From: an uncultured Phocaeicola sp. | GTDB lineage: Bacteria > Bacteroidota > Bacteroidia > Bacteroidales > Bacteroidaceae | DNA: 64,000 bases | Assembly (NCBI GenBank): GCA_944320815.1 | Contig: CALUIZ010000009.1 | Span: 1-64,000, forward strand | Direction of reading: 5' to 3' | In this document: positions 26,699-36,576 of the stretch, in pieces | Numbering within the stretch: position 1 is the stretch's first letter | Layout: each line of letters opens with the position of its first letter | Notes under the pieces: model-generated | Databases searched by the model: none | Told to the model about the DNA's origin: nothing | The model's input: the letters and a program-made list of their open reading frames with translations, nothing else | Position numbers and translations under genes: made by a program

Positions 26699-28000
26699 TC
26701 ATTGTGCTGTCAGATAGGCTTTGAACGAAGCAAAATCTTTTTCCATTGGCACACTCTGTTTTGTGCCGCGCATGAAAGCCTGAAGCTTTCCGGGAATCTC
26801 CACTTCCGCGCCAATGATGCTTTCTACTGTCTGGAGGAATTTGGCGGGATGGGCCGTTTCGAGGAATATGCCAGTTTCATCCGCTTCCAGACCTTCCTCC
26901 AGTGCACGGTAGCCGCACGCTCCATGCGGGTCGAGCAGGTATCCCGTTTCGTCATACACCTGTTTTACGGTCTCCCGTATCTGTCCGTCCGTATAGGTGG
27001 CTCCACTGATTTCGGCACAGATAGCCTCGTGGCTTCCCCCGTACAGATCCAGAATGCGTGCGAAATTGCTGGGGTCGCCCACATCCATTGCGTTGGCTAT
27101 GGTAGCTACGGACGGTCGTGGATTGTATTCTCCCGTTTTCAGGTATTGGTAGAAGATGTCATTGCGGTTGTTTGCCGCGATGAAACGTTTGACAGGGAGT
27201 CCCATTCGTTTGCCGAAAAGTCCGGCGGTGATGTTCCCGAAATTTCCGCTCGGCACGCAGACTACGAGGCTGTCTGCCTTGCCCAGCTTCTTCATCTGTG
27301 CATATGCATAGAAATAATAGAACGCCTGAGGGAGGAAACGGGCCACATTGATGGAGTTGGCCGACGTGAGCTGCATGTGTGTGTTCAGCTCCTTGTCCAT
27401 GAAAGCATTCTTCACCAGTGCCTGACAATCGTCGAAAGTGCCGTCCACCTCCAGAGCCGTAATGTTCTGTCCCAGCGTCGTGAACTGCTTTTCCTGTATT
27501 TCGCTTACCTTTCCTTTGGGGTAAAGCACATATACATGAATGCCTTCCACACCCAGAAAGCCGTTTGCCACTGCGCTTCCTGTATCACCCGATGTAGCCA
27601 CCAGCACATTTACCTGCTTCTTTCCTTCCTTGCGGATGAAATATCCCAGAAGACGGGCCATGAAACGTGCGCCTACGTCCTTGAAAGCCAACGTCGGCCC
27701 GTGAAACAGTTCCAGTGAATAGATGTTGTTCTTCACCTTCACGGCTGGCACATCAAAACTCAGTGTGTCATATACTATCTCCTTCAGCGTGTTGGCAGGC
27801 ACGTCTTCTCCGAAGAAGGCATCCGCCACACGGTAGGCGATTTCCTGAAAATTCAATTGCTCGATTTCCTTGTAGAACAATGCGGGAAGCGGTTTGATTT
27901 CGTAAGGCATGAACAAGCCTTTGTCTGATGCAAGTCCTTTCACTACTGCTTCCTCCAGCGTAGCGTCGCCTGCTTTCTTGTTTGTACTGTAGTATTTCAT
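26699..28000 (-). CDS. thrC: Threonine synthase
   Basis: PLP enzyme converting O-phosphohomoserine to threonine, the last step of the pathway; 433 residues. The start MKYYSTNKKAGDATLEEAV is typical, the PLP lysine is K107 in LAFKDVGARF, and the phosphate-binding loop reads SGDTGSAVANGFLG. It is the last gene of the minus-strand operon thrA / kinase candidate / thrC, 75 bases after its neighbour, and ends at a strong terminator. Confidence 0.96.
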   Translation of the reverse strand: MKYYSTNKKAGDATLEEAVVKGLASDKGLFMPYEIKPLPALFYKEIEQLNFQEIAYRVADAFFGEDVPANTLKEIVYDTLSFDVPAVKVKNNIYSLELFHGPTLAFKDVGARFMARLLGYFIRKEGKKQVNVLVATSGDTGSAVANGFLGVEGIHVYVLYPKGKVSEIQEKQFTTLGQNITALEVDGTFDDCQALVKNAFMDKELNTHMQLTSANSINVARFLPQAFYYFYAYAQMKKLGKADSLVVCVPSGNFGNITAGLFGKRMGLPVKRFIAANNRNDIFYQYLKTGEYNPRPSVATIANAMDVGDPSNFARILDLYGGSHEAICAEISGATYTDGQIRETVKQVYDETGYLLDPHGACGYRALEEGLEADETGIFLETAHPAKFLQTVESIIGAEVEIPGKLQAFMRGTKQSVPMEKDFASFKAYLTAQ

Positions 28001-28075
28001 TTTCAGTTTTCTAATTAAAGTAAGAAATAAACATGAAGAAGTTCACCGGCATCTATGCCGCATGACGATTCTTCA

Positions 28076-29290
28076 TTAATTGATGTTCATGAACAGGTTC
28101 ATGAATTCATCTTTTTCAAGTTGTCCGTAGCCGCCTTTTCTGCATGACACTTCATCATATGCCAGTGTCTCGTCCGGTTCGATGCCCGGATAATATATAA
28201 GGAAAGGAACCGGCTCACTGGTGTGGGTCCGCAGTTCGCAGGGGGTAGGGTGGTCGGGTAGTACGGCGATTGCCACCGGTTCCTCCCAGTCCTTTATCGT
28301 CTCATAAATCGGTCCTACCACGCGCTTGTCCAGATATTCGATGGTCTTCAGTTTCAGTGGCACGTCGCCTTCATGTCCCGCCTCGTCGCTTGCCTCGATA
28401 TGCAGGTAGACGAAGTCGTCGGTCTTCAATGCTTCGATGGCAGCCTGAGCTTTCCCTTCATAGTTCGTGTTGTAGAGTCCTGTAGCTCCTTCCACATCAA
28501 TGCAGCGCAGACCCGCATAACGTCCGATTCCCCGAATCAGGTCGACCGCCGTAATCACCGAGCCTTTTCTGATGGAAGGATATTTCTCTGCCAGCGGCTC
28601 CATTTTCGGGCGATACCCCGGACTCCATGGCCAGATACTGTTGGCGGGGTCTTTCCCCTCCGCTATTCGTTTCAGATTGACCGGATGCTTTGCCAGAAGT
28701 TCCTGTGATTTAATAATCAGGTCATTCAGCAGGTCGGCTGTCTCTTGCGCTTCAGGGCAAATCGCTTTCACCATGTTCGGGCGGAAAGGCTGTAGCGGAA
28801 TGTCATGTGGCGGAATGCAGGCTATCCGTTTGTCACCTCCCTTTACCACCAGCAAGTGACGGTATTGCACACCCGTATAAAAATGAATACGTTCCGAGCC
28901 AAGCTCCTTTTCCAGATACTTGATAAGCACGTCGGCTTCTTCGGTGGTGATATGTCCCGCAGAATGATTCTTCAGCATATCCCCTTCTACGCACACGATG
29001 TTGCACCGCATGACCATGTCTCCGGGCTGCAAGTCGACACCGATACTGGCGGCTTCAAGAACTCCCCGGCCTTCGTAGACCTTCGGTAAGTCATATCCCA
29101 TTACCGACATATTGGCCACTTCGCTTCCCGGATGGAATCCGTCGGCCACGGTTTTCAGGATACCGGTGCGTCCCATCCGTGCCAGTCTGTCCATATAGGG
29201 AGTGTCGGCATATTGCAGCAGGGTCTTTCCCTCCAAAGATGGTACGGCCCAGTCGGCCATGCCGTCTCCTAAGATAATCAGATGTTTCAT
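28076..29290 (-). CDS. Phosphoglycerate-mutase-like protein, proposed homoserine kinase
   Basis: A 404-residue member of the alkaline-phosphatase superfamily, ApgM-like group. Metal-site and active-site motifs are visible: LGDGMADW (N-terminus), SEVANMSVMGYD with the catalytic Ser, and HIEASDEAGHEGD and LPDHPTP towards the C-terminus. By sequence it is a cofactor-independent phosphoglycerate mutase. However, it lies between thrA and thrC, exactly where a homoserine kinase is needed, and no ThrB is present in the operon. Related proteins in threonine operons have been proposed to be the homoserine kinase (established suggestion). I infer that role here with moderate confidence. Confidence 0.88.
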   Translation of the reverse strand: MKHLIILGDGMADWAVPSLEGKTLLQYADTPYMDRLARMGRTGILKTVADGFHPGSEVANMSVMGYDLPKVYEGRGVLEAASIGVDLQPGDMVMRCNIVCVEGDMLKNHSAGHITTEEADVLIKYLEKELGSERIHFYTGVQYRHLLVVKGGDKRIACIPPHDIPLQPFRPNMVKAICPEAQETADLLNDLIIKSQELLAKHPVNLKRIAEGKDPANSIWPWSPGYRPKMEPLAEKYPSIRKGSVITAVDLIRGIGRYAGLRCIDVEGATGLYNTNYEGKAQAAIEALKTDDFVYLHIEASDEAGHEGDVPLKLKTIEYLDKRVVGPIYETIKDWEEPVAIAVLPDHPTPCELRTHTSEPVPFLIYYPGIEPDETLAYDEVSCRKGGYGQLEKDEFMNLFMNIN

Positions 29291-29294
29291 AATT

Positions 29295-31727
29295 CTAAAT
29301 GTTGGCGATGCTCATAATGTCGGCAAACACACCGGCGGCAGTCACGCTTGCTCCTGCGCCGTATCCTTGTATCAGCATCGGATATTCATTGTATCGTTCA
29401 GTTGTGAGCAGGATGATGTTGTTGCTTCCTTCCAGATTGTAGAACGGATGGCGGCTGTCCACTTCCTGTAGAGAGACCATGCCTTTCCCGTTTTCAAGGC
29501 GTGCCACGAACCGCCAGTGCTTACCTTCCGCTTCCAGCTTTTTGCGGCGCGCTTCAAACTCGGCATCCAGTCTTGGGATGTTTCTCCAGAAATCATCGAG
29601 CGTGCCAGTGAAATAGGTGTCAGGAATGAACAGATGTTTTTCCACATCCTCCTGTTCAATCCGGTATCCAGCCTCGCGTGCCAGAATCACCAGTTTGCGA
29701 ATCACGTCCTTTCCGCTCAGGTCAATGCGTGGGTCGGGTTCGGAATAGCCTTCCTCTTTCGCTTTGCGGATGGTCGCGCTCAACGGCATATCCGCACTGA
29801 GCTCGTTGAATATATAGTTCAGTGTGCCGCTTACCACGGCTTCAATCTTCAGAATCTTGTCGCCGCTGTTGATCAGGTCGTTGATGGTGTTGATGACCGG
29901 AAGTCCGGCTCCTACATTCGTCTCAAAGAGAAATTTCACTCCCCTCTGCCGGGCAATGTGCTTCAGTTCTGCATATACATCATATGCCGACGAGGCAGCC
30001 ACTTTGTTGGCGGCTACCACCGAAATGTTATGGCTCAGGAAATCCTTGTACAATCCGGCAATCTCTTCACTTGCCGTACAGTCCACGAACACCGAATTGA
30101 ATATGTTCATTCCGATAATCTCGTCATGAAGCACCTGCGGTGAGGACGGCATTCCCTTTTCCTCCAGTTCCTGACGGAAATTGCTCAGATCAATGCCCGA
30201 GCGAGTGAACAAAGCCTTATGTCCGTTGGCTATCCCTACTACCTTCAGGTTCAGCCCACGTTCCTGCTTCAGTTTTTCCTGCTGGCCGTGTATCTGCTCC
30301 AGGAGGCTTCCCCCTACCGTACCAATCCCGCAGATAAACAGATTGAGGACTTGGTACTCAGACAGGAAAAAAGAGTCGTGGATGACATTCAGGGACTTGC
30401 GGAGCGAGCCTCCGTCCACTACAAACGAGATGTTTGTTTCCGAGGCCCCCTGTGCGCATGCAATGACATTGATTCCGTTTCGTCCCAGTGTGCCGAAAAG
30501 CTTTCCGGCGATTCCCGGCGTATGTTTCATGTTTTCACCGACGATGGCTATGGTGGCGAGCCCTCCTTCCGCCTTCATCGGGAAAATCTCACCCATTTCA
30601 ATCTCTTTCGCAAATTCCTTGTTCAGCACTTCACAAGCCAGCGGAGCGTCTTCGTTGCGCACACCGATGGAAGTGGAGTTTTCAGATGAAGCTTGTGACA
30701 CGAGGAAAACGCTGATACCATTTTCGGCCAATGCCCTGAAAATCCGGTAGTTCACGCCGATAACCCCTACCATGCCCAGTCCTGTCATTGTAATCAGGCA
30801 CGTGTCGTTGATGGATGAGATTCCTTTGATAGCCTTTGACGAATGGTCGGCTTCCTGTCTGATGATTGTGCCCGGCGCATCAGGATTGAACGTGTTCTTG
30901 ATGAGGATAGGGATGTTCTTGTGGCATACCGGATAGATAGTAGGCGGATAAACCACTTTCGCCCCGAAATTGCAAAGCTCCATCGCTTCCACATAACTCA
31001 GTTCCGCAATCGGATAGGCTGTGCTGATTACCCGCGGGTCGGCGGTCATGAACCCGTCCACGTCCGTCCAGATCTCCAGAATGTCCGCGTCGAGTGCGGC
31101 TGCGATGATAGAGGCCGTATAGTCCGAACCTCCCCGTCCCAGATTGGTCACTTCGCCCGTGTTCTTGTCTGTGGAGATGAATCCCGGCACCAGCGACACA
31201 TCGGGGATGTCCTTGAATGTCTCGCGGACAAGGCGGTACGTCAGGTCTGAATCAAGAATATGCTTGTTGTGTTTCTTTTCGGTTTTTATGAACTGGCGTG
31301 AGTCATACCATACGGCTCCATCAATCAGTGTGGCCACTATGATGGACGAAAGCCGTTCGCCGTAGCTGACAATCGTGGCGGAAGTTTTCGGTGAGAGGTC
31401 ACGGATGAGATAAATACCCTGAAAGATGTCCTTCAGCTCGTTCAGCAGCTCATTCACCAGGTCGAGCAGCAGTTCGCGTTCACGTCCGGCGGGAATAACC
31501 GTGTACACCATTTCGATGTGGCGGTTCACGATTTCTTTCATCCCTTTTTCATATTCTTCATTTCCTTCCGCCGCCATTCTGGATGTGTTTATCAGCTTGT
31601 CGGTTATGCCTCCCAGTGCTGACACCACCACTATTACCTTGTCGTCTATTGCTTCAACGATTTTCTTTACACTCAACATGCTGTTGACGGAACCTACGGA
31701 TGTTCCGCCGAATTTCAAAACTTTCAT
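29295..31727 (-). CDS. thrA: Bifunctional aspartokinase / homoserine dehydrogenase
   Basis: 810 residues joining the first and third steps of the threonine branch: an N-terminal aspartokinase (MKVLKFGGTSVGSVNS, GRGGSDYTASI), central ACT domains, and a homoserine dehydrogenase starting near residue 465 (ICGIGTVGGSLLEQ, then SGTLNYIFNE). I chose the ATG at 31727; the frame is open 41 codons further upstream but those codons run through the leader hairpins. The ACT region suggests feedback control by threonine (family knowledge). It overlaps no gene and is followed after four bases by the kinase candidate. Confidence 0.96.
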   Translation of the reverse strand: MKVLKFGGTSVGSVNSMLSVKKIVEAIDDKVIVVVSALGGITDKLINTSRMAAEGNEEYEKGMKEIVNRHIEMVYTVIPAGRERELLLDLVNELLNELKDIFQGIYLIRDLSPKTSATIVSYGERLSSIIVATLIDGAVWYDSRQFIKTEKKHNKHILDSDLTYRLVRETFKDIPDVSLVPGFISTDKNTGEVTNLGRGGSDYTASIIAAALDADILEIWTDVDGFMTADPRVISTAYPIAELSYVEAMELCNFGAKVVYPPTIYPVCHKNIPILIKNTFNPDAPGTIIRQEADHSSKAIKGISSINDTCLITMTGLGMVGVIGVNYRIFRALAENGISVFLVSQASSENSTSIGVRNEDAPLACEVLNKEFAKEIEMGEIFPMKAEGGLATIAIVGENMKHTPGIAGKLFGTLGRNGINVIACAQGASETNISFVVDGGSLRKSLNVIHDSFFLSEYQVLNLFICGIGTVGGSLLEQIHGQQEKLKQERGLNLKVVGIANGHKALFTRSGIDLSNFRQELEEKGMPSSPQVLHDEIIGMNIFNSVFVDCTASEEIAGLYKDFLSHNISVVAANKVAASSAYDVYAELKHIARQRGVKFLFETNVGAGLPVINTINDLINSGDKILKIEAVVSGTLNYIFNELSADMPLSATIRKAKEEGYSEPDPRIDLSGKDVIRKLVILAREAGYRIEQEDVEKHLFIPDTYFTGTLDDFWRNIPRLDAEFEARRKKLEAEGKHWRFVARLENGKGMVSLQEVDSRHPFYNLEGSNNIILLTTERYNEYPMLIQGYGAGASVTAAGVFADIMSIANI

Positions 31728-31809
31728 GTGTTTGTTTTCCGTTTGTGCCGTTTGAAGAAAAATATCCGTACGGCAAATTAAACTGATAAAATTCTGATTA
31801 ATGATAATG

Positions 31810-31850
31810 AAAAATGCCTGCGTCCACAGGCGTGTTTCACGTAGAAACAC
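31810..31850 (-). terminator. Leader hairpin and attenuator-like terminator before thrA
   Basis: On the minus strand a hairpin GTGTTTC/GAAACAC (31850-31844 and 31838-31832) is followed at once by a 6-bp stem GCCTGT-GGAC-GCAGGC (31831-31816) and a run of five U. The pair stands between the leader ORF and thrA, the position expected of an attenuator. Confidence 0.6.
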
Positions 31851-31865
31851 ACAAATGTACTATCC

Positions 31866-31955
31866 TTACCCCCGAGGGGTCATCCCGGTTGCAGATGTGA
31901 CGAAGGGCATACGCCCTGTTCCCGTCAAGATGATATGTGGATAGCGTTCAATCAT
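31866..31955 (-). CDS. thrL: Candidate threonine leader peptide
   Basis: A 29-codon ORF beginning at the ATG at 31955, about 16 bases after the predicted transcription start and 138 bases before thrA. It encodes five Thr (residues 11, 13, 20, 23, 26) and three Ile (2, 8, 9), and ends TGMTPRG. A GGGC-GTAT-GCCC hairpin lies within it, and the terminator-like hairpin follows the stop. Thr is greatly over-represented, as in leader peptides of the enteric thr operon, but the sequence is unrelated. Translation is not proven, and the Thr density is lower than in classic leaders. Confidence 0.5.
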   Translation of the reverse strand: MIERYPHIILTGTGRMPFVTSATGMTPRG

Positions 31956-31976
31956 GGATTATTGTTTTCTCGACGG

Positions 31977-32006
31977 CAAATATAACAACATTTTTCTATA
32001 AACAAA
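31977..32006 (-). promoter_or_regulatory. Promoter of the threonine operon
   Basis: CAAATATA (31977-31984) and, 18 bases further, CAAA (32003-32006) give TTTG-N18-TATATTTG on the coding strand. Transcription would start near 31970, leaving a leader of about 240 bases before thrA. Confidence 0.75.
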
Positions 32007-32126
32007 TGATTTTGTCCTGTTTTTTTGCTGGGAGCGTGCCTTTTTCGGATGACGGGGCTTGGCGGAAATGCGGCATTACAGAATATTTTTTGGAAATGGC
32101 CTGATATGAACCGGAAAATTGGTTTT

Positions 32127-32260
32127 GTTTGCGTGTGTTGACTGAAAACTTTTGTTTGAATTGAAGCAGGCGGTTGTTTTGTTTAAAATAGCCGCCTGCT
32201 TCGGCTGGAATACCGGGGTGTTTTCTGGGAAGGTGGCTGTATGGGTGTAAATGTCAGTGG
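32127..32260. repeat. Degenerate ~22-bp tandem repeat, locus C, with an 11-bp stem-loop
   Basis: Successive cores GGCGGTTGTTTT, CCGCCTGCTTCG, ACCGGGGTGTTTTC and GGTGGCTGTATGG recur at roughly 20-23 bp. Within it GAAGCAGGCGG (32163-32173) pairs perfectly with CCGCCTGCTTC (32192-32202) around an AT-rich 18-nt loop. It lies between the thr promoter and the gap promoter and belongs to the repeat family also seen at loci A, B, D and E. Confidence 0.55.
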
Positions 32261-32560
32261 TGTGGGATGTTGGCCTCTGGTGTCTGTTGCCCGGCAAGAG
32301 CTTGAATGATGCAGGTGTCCTTTTATACAGAAGAGGCGACAAGAAAGCTTGGAGCCGCTTGCATGGCATGAAGAAAATGGCAAAAGACGGGAAGAACGGA
32401 TGAAGACATATGTCTGATTTGAAATGCGGAGATTGCAATTTGACAAGTGCGTTTCAAACACGTTGCGGTTTTTCTTGTTTTATAATATAATAAGGTAGGG
32501 AATATGCAATGTTTTAATCAATTTTTATTGTTTTCGTGCCCGACTTTGAAAAGAATTCCT

Positions 32561-32568
32561 TATTTTTG
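32561..32568 (+). promoter_or_regulatory. -7 box of the gap promoter
   Basis: TATTTTTG at 32561-32568 matches TAnnTTTG. The nearest TTTG (32545-32548) is too close, so the -33 element is unclear. The leader would be about 80 bases. Confidence 0.55.
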
Positions 32569-32642
32569 CAACGCAGTCGAGAGAAAAGAAGGTCGGCTGA
32601 CGGAAAAGCGAGTGTTTATAAAGTTTATTATAAAACCTTTAA

Positions 32643-33665
<1,023 letters not shown>

Positions 33666-33689
33666 TCAGTTATAAACGACCATACAGCG

Positions 33690-33721
33690 AAAGCCGCCTG
33701 ATTTTTCAGGCGGCTTTTTTT
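33690..33721 (+). terminator. Terminator after gap
   Basis: An 11-bp perfect stem (AAAGCCGCCTG at 33690-33700 with 33707-33717), a 6-nt loop and a run of T. Confidence 0.92.
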
Positions 33722-33730
33722 GCACATATA

Positions 33731-33761
33731 TGTGCGGAATGCGCAGAAAAGTTTATCTTTG
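33731..33761 (+). promoter_or_regulatory. Promoter of the miaA operon
   Basis: TATCTTTG at 33754-33761, preceded after 19 bases by TGTG (33731-33734). It stands 27 bases before the miaA start. Confidence 0.55.
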
Positions 33762-33787
33762 CCATCGGAACCTTTTGAAAGGCTTGT

Positions 33788-34705
33788 ATGAATTATGATT
33801 TGATAACGATATTAGGCCCTACGGCATCGGGGAAAACTCCGCTGGCCGCAGCGCTCGCTCATCGGCTGGATACGGAAATTATCAGTGCGGACAGCCGGCA
33901 GGTGTACAGACGGATGGATTTGGGAACAGGAAAGGATTTGGCCGATTATGTGGTCGGCGGGCATCCGGTCCCCTATCATCTGATAGACATTGTGGAGCCG
34001 GGATATAAATACAATGTATTTGAGTATCAGCGCGATTTCCTGAAAGCTTATGGGGATATAAGGCGGAGAGGTATGATTCCTGTGCTGTGTGGCGGTACGG
34101 GGATGTATCTTGAGGCTGTACTGAAAGGTTATCGGTTGCTTCCTGTGCCGGAGAATCCGGAACTGCGCCGGGAGCTGGCGGGAAAGTCGCTGGAAGAACT
34201 GACCAGTATACTCTCCTCCTATAAGAAACTTCATAATTCAACAGACGTGGATACGGTGAAGCGTGCCGTCCGTGCCATTGAGATAGAAGAGTATTATAAG
34301 GAACAGGATGTGCAGACGAGGGTATTCCCTGAAATTAAGAGTCTGATCATAGGAGTGGAAATCAGCCGCGAGCAGCGGAGAGAAAAAATCACCCGAAGAC
34401 TGAAGCAGCGTCTTGAAGAGGGAATGGTTGATGAGGTGAAAGGTTTGTTGGACTCCGGCATAAGTCCGGACAGCTTGATTTATTATGGCCTTGAATACAA
34501 ATACCTGACACTGTATGCAATCGGACGGTTGACATATGAAGAGATGTTCTCCCAACTGGAGACGGCTATCCATCAGTTTGCAAAAAGACAGATGACATGG
34601 TTCCGGGGCATGGAGCGGAGAGGGCTTTCTGTCCACTGGATAGACGCAGCCTTGCCGATGGAGAAGAAATTGGAGCAGATAGAGAATTTATTAAAACAAG
34701 AATGA
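33788..34705 (+). CDS. miaA: tRNA dimethylallyltransferase
   Basis: Adds the isopentenyl group to A37 of tRNAs that read codons starting with U; 305 residues. The P-loop GPTASGKT is at 10-17, followed by ISADSRQVYRRMDLGTGKD; the family usually has GTAKP where GTGKD stands here, which suggests the divergent Bacteroidota-type paralogue. Later features include LCGGTGMYLEAVLKGY and QFAKRQMTWFRG. Its stop overlaps the start of the lipid kinase gene (ATGA), so both are translated from one message. Confidence 0.93.
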   Translation: MNYDLITILGPTASGKTPLAAALAHRLDTEIISADSRQVYRRMDLGTGKDLADYVVGGHPVPYHLIDIVEPGYKYNVFEYQRDFLKAYGDIRRRGMIPVLCGGTGMYLEAVLKGYRLLPVPENPELRRELAGKSLEELTSILSSYKKLHNSTDVDTVKRAVRAIEIEEYYKEQDVQTRVFPEIKSLIIGVEISREQRREKITRRLKQRLEEGMVDEVKGLLDSGISPDSLIYYGLEYKYLTLYAIGRLTYEEMFSQLETAIHQFAKRQMTWFRGMERRGLSVHWIDAALPMEKKLEQIENLLKQE

Positions 34706-35640
34706 TTATGGCAGTAGAACCGAACAGATGGGGCATAGTTTATAATCCCAAAGCTGGTACACGGAAAGCGCAGCGCCGATGGAAGAATATCCGTGAATAC
34801 ATGGATGAGCGTGGCGTGGAGTACGATTATGTGCAGTCGGAGGGATTCGGCTCGATTGAACGTCTGACCCGGACGCTGGCGAACAATGGCTACCGGACAA
34901 TCGTGGTGGTGGGAGGAGACGGGGCCATCAATGACGCGGTGAACGGCATCATGGGTTCTGATGCGGAAAACAAGTCTGCAATCGCCCTTGGGGTCATTCC
35001 GAATGGCATAGGCAATGACTTCGCCAAATATTGGGGGCTGAGCTCGGATGATTACCGGCATTCGGTGGATGTGCTCATCAACCGGCGTCTGCGTAAGGTG
35101 GACGTAGGCACTTTTTCCTATTTTGACGGTGAAAAGCATCAGACCCGGTATTTCCTGAATGCCGTGTATATGGGGCTCGGCGCACGGATTGTGCGTATAA
35201 CGAACGAGACGCGCCGTTTCTGGGGGATTCCGCTGTTTTCTTATTTGTCGTCTCTCTTTCTTGTGGCTTTTGAGCGCAAGCTGTACCGTATGCATCTTCG
35301 GGTGAATGACGAACATATTCGGGGACGCATCATGGCTGTGGCCATCGGGAGTGCGTATGGCTACGGGCTGACTCCGAGCGCGGTGCCTTACAACGGGTGG
35401 CTGGATGTGTCGGTCGTTTATCGTCCGGAACTCCGGGAGTTGATATCCGGTCTGTGGATGCTTCAGCAGGGCCGACTTCTGAACCATAAGACGGTGAAGC
35501 CCTACCGCACGCGGTGTGTGAAGATTTTGAGGGCGCAGAACGCGGAGGTCAGTCTTGACGGACGTCTGTGGCTCGACCGTCATTTCCCGATAGAGGTGGC
35601 CATTGTTCCTGAAGCGATAACTTTAATAATTCCGAATTGA
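34702..35640 (+). CDS. Diacylglycerol/lipid kinase family protein
   Basis: A 312-residue YegS/BmrU-type lipid kinase. I chose the ATG at 34702 because it overlaps the miaA stop and is followed directly by the conserved N-terminus (GIVYNPKAGTRKAQRRW). The nucleotide-binding motif VVGGDGAINDAV and the motif PNGIGNDFAKYWGL are both present. It would phosphorylate diacylglycerol or a related lipid at the inner membrane; the exact substrate is unknown. It lies between miaA and kdsA. Confidence 0.9.
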   Translation: MIMAVEPNRWGIVYNPKAGTRKAQRRWKNIREYMDERGVEYDYVQSEGFGSIERLTRTLANNGYRTIVVVGGDGAINDAVNGIMGSDAENKSAIALGVIPNGIGNDFAKYWGLSSDDYRHSVDVLINRRLRKVDVGTFSYFDGEKHQTRYFLNAVYMGLGARIVRITNETRRFWGIPLFSYLSSLFLVAFERKLYRMHLRVNDEHIRGRIMAVAIGSAYGYGLTPSAVPYNGWLDVSVVYRPELRELISGLWMLQQGRLLNHKTVKPYRTRCVKILRAQNAEVSLDGRLWLDRHFPIEVAIVPEAITLIIPN

Positions 35641-35691
35641 AAATTTGATTCGTGAATCGTTTCCATTGCTAATTATTTATTGTTAACTGTT

Positions 35692-36495
35692 ATGATAAAG
35701 TCAGTAGCTGATTTGTGGCGGAAAGATAATTTTTTCCTTCTGGCCGGACCTTGTGTGATTGAAGGTGAAGACATGGCTCTCCGCATTGCGGAAAAAGTGG
35801 TAAAGATAACGGACCGGCTGGGGATTCCGTATGTGTTTAAAGGTTCGTACCGTAAGGCGAACCGCTCGCGTCTGGATTCTTTTACAGGCATCGGCGATGA
35901 GAAGGCCTTGGAGGTGCTTGCGAAAGTCCGCAGCACGTTTGGCATACCGGTCGTGACAGACATCCATGCGGCGGATGAAGCGGAAATGGCTGCCGCATAT
36001 GTGGATGTGCTTCAGATTCCGGCATTCTTGTGCCGTCAGACCGATTTGCTGGTGGCGGCCGCAAGGACGGGCAAAATCGTCAACATAAAGAAAGGACAGT
36101 TCCTTTCGCCTGAAGCTATGAAATTTGCGGCGGACAAAGTGGTTGAGGCCGGAAATGACCAGATGATGCTTACGGAACGGGGGACGACGTTCGGTTATCA
36201 GGACTTGATAGTGGACTATCGCGGGATTCCGGTGATGCAGTCGTTCGGCCATCCGGTGATTCTGGATGTGACCCATTCCTTGCAGCGTCCCAACCAGACT
36301 TCAGGAGTGACGGGCGGGATGCCCCAGATGATTGAAACCGTTGCGAAGGCCGGAGTGGCCGTGGGGGTGGATGGTCTGTTCATGGAAACCCACGAGAACC
36401 CTTCGGAGGCCAAGAGCGACGGGGCTAATATGCTCAAGCTGGATTTGCTGGAAGGACTGCTGGAAAAATTGGTGCGTATCCGTCAAAGTCTTTGA
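35692..36495 (+). CDS. kdsA: 3-deoxy-8-phosphooctulonate (KDO-8-P) synthase
   Basis: Condenses arabinose-5-phosphate with phosphoenolpyruvate to make KDO-8-phosphate for the lipopolysaccharide core; 267 residues from the ATG at 35692. A TTG at 35680 would add four residues but is less likely. Family motifs are visible: LLAGPCVIEGEDMA, YVFKGSYRKANRSR, PVVTDIHAADEA and DVTHSLQRPNQTSGVTGG. The gene follows the lipid kinase by about 50 bases and probably belongs to the same transcript. Confidence 0.96.
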   Translation: MIKSVADLWRKDNFFLLAGPCVIEGEDMALRIAEKVVKITDRLGIPYVFKGSYRKANRSRLDSFTGIGDEKALEVLAKVRSTFGIPVVTDIHAADEAEMAAAYVDVLQIPAFLCRQTDLLVAAARTGKIVNIKKGQFLSPEAMKFAADKVVEAGNDQMMLTERGTTFGYQDLIVDYRGIPVMQSFGHPVILDVTHSLQRPNQTSGVTGGMPQMIETVAKAGVAVGVDGLFMETHENPSEAKSDGANMLKLDLLEGLLEKLVRIRQSL

Positions 36496-36526
36496 GGCTT
36501 GTGGATATAATGTCAATAAAAAAATA

Positions 36527-36534
36527 TATCTTTG
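36527..36534 (+). promoter_or_regulatory. -7 box upstream of serS
   Basis: TATCTTTG at 36527-36534 matches TAnnTTTG, about 43 bases before the serS ATG. The -33 element is not clear at the standard spacing. Confidence 0.5.
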
Positions 36535-36576
36535 CACGAATTAAAATGACGACAATAGTTTAAAATAGAGAAAGAT

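Noticed and set aside
31728-31850. Longer N-terminus for thrA (41 extra codons)
   Set aside because: The extra residues are hydrophobic and unlike aspartokinases, and they run through the leader hairpin and terminator region. The ATG at 31727 gives the conserved MKVLKFGGTSVGS start.
31866-31955. T-box riboswitch as an explanation of the threonine leader
   Set aside because: No T-box core sequence or specifier-loop structure is visible, and T-boxes are not typical of Bacteroidota; a translated leader fits better.
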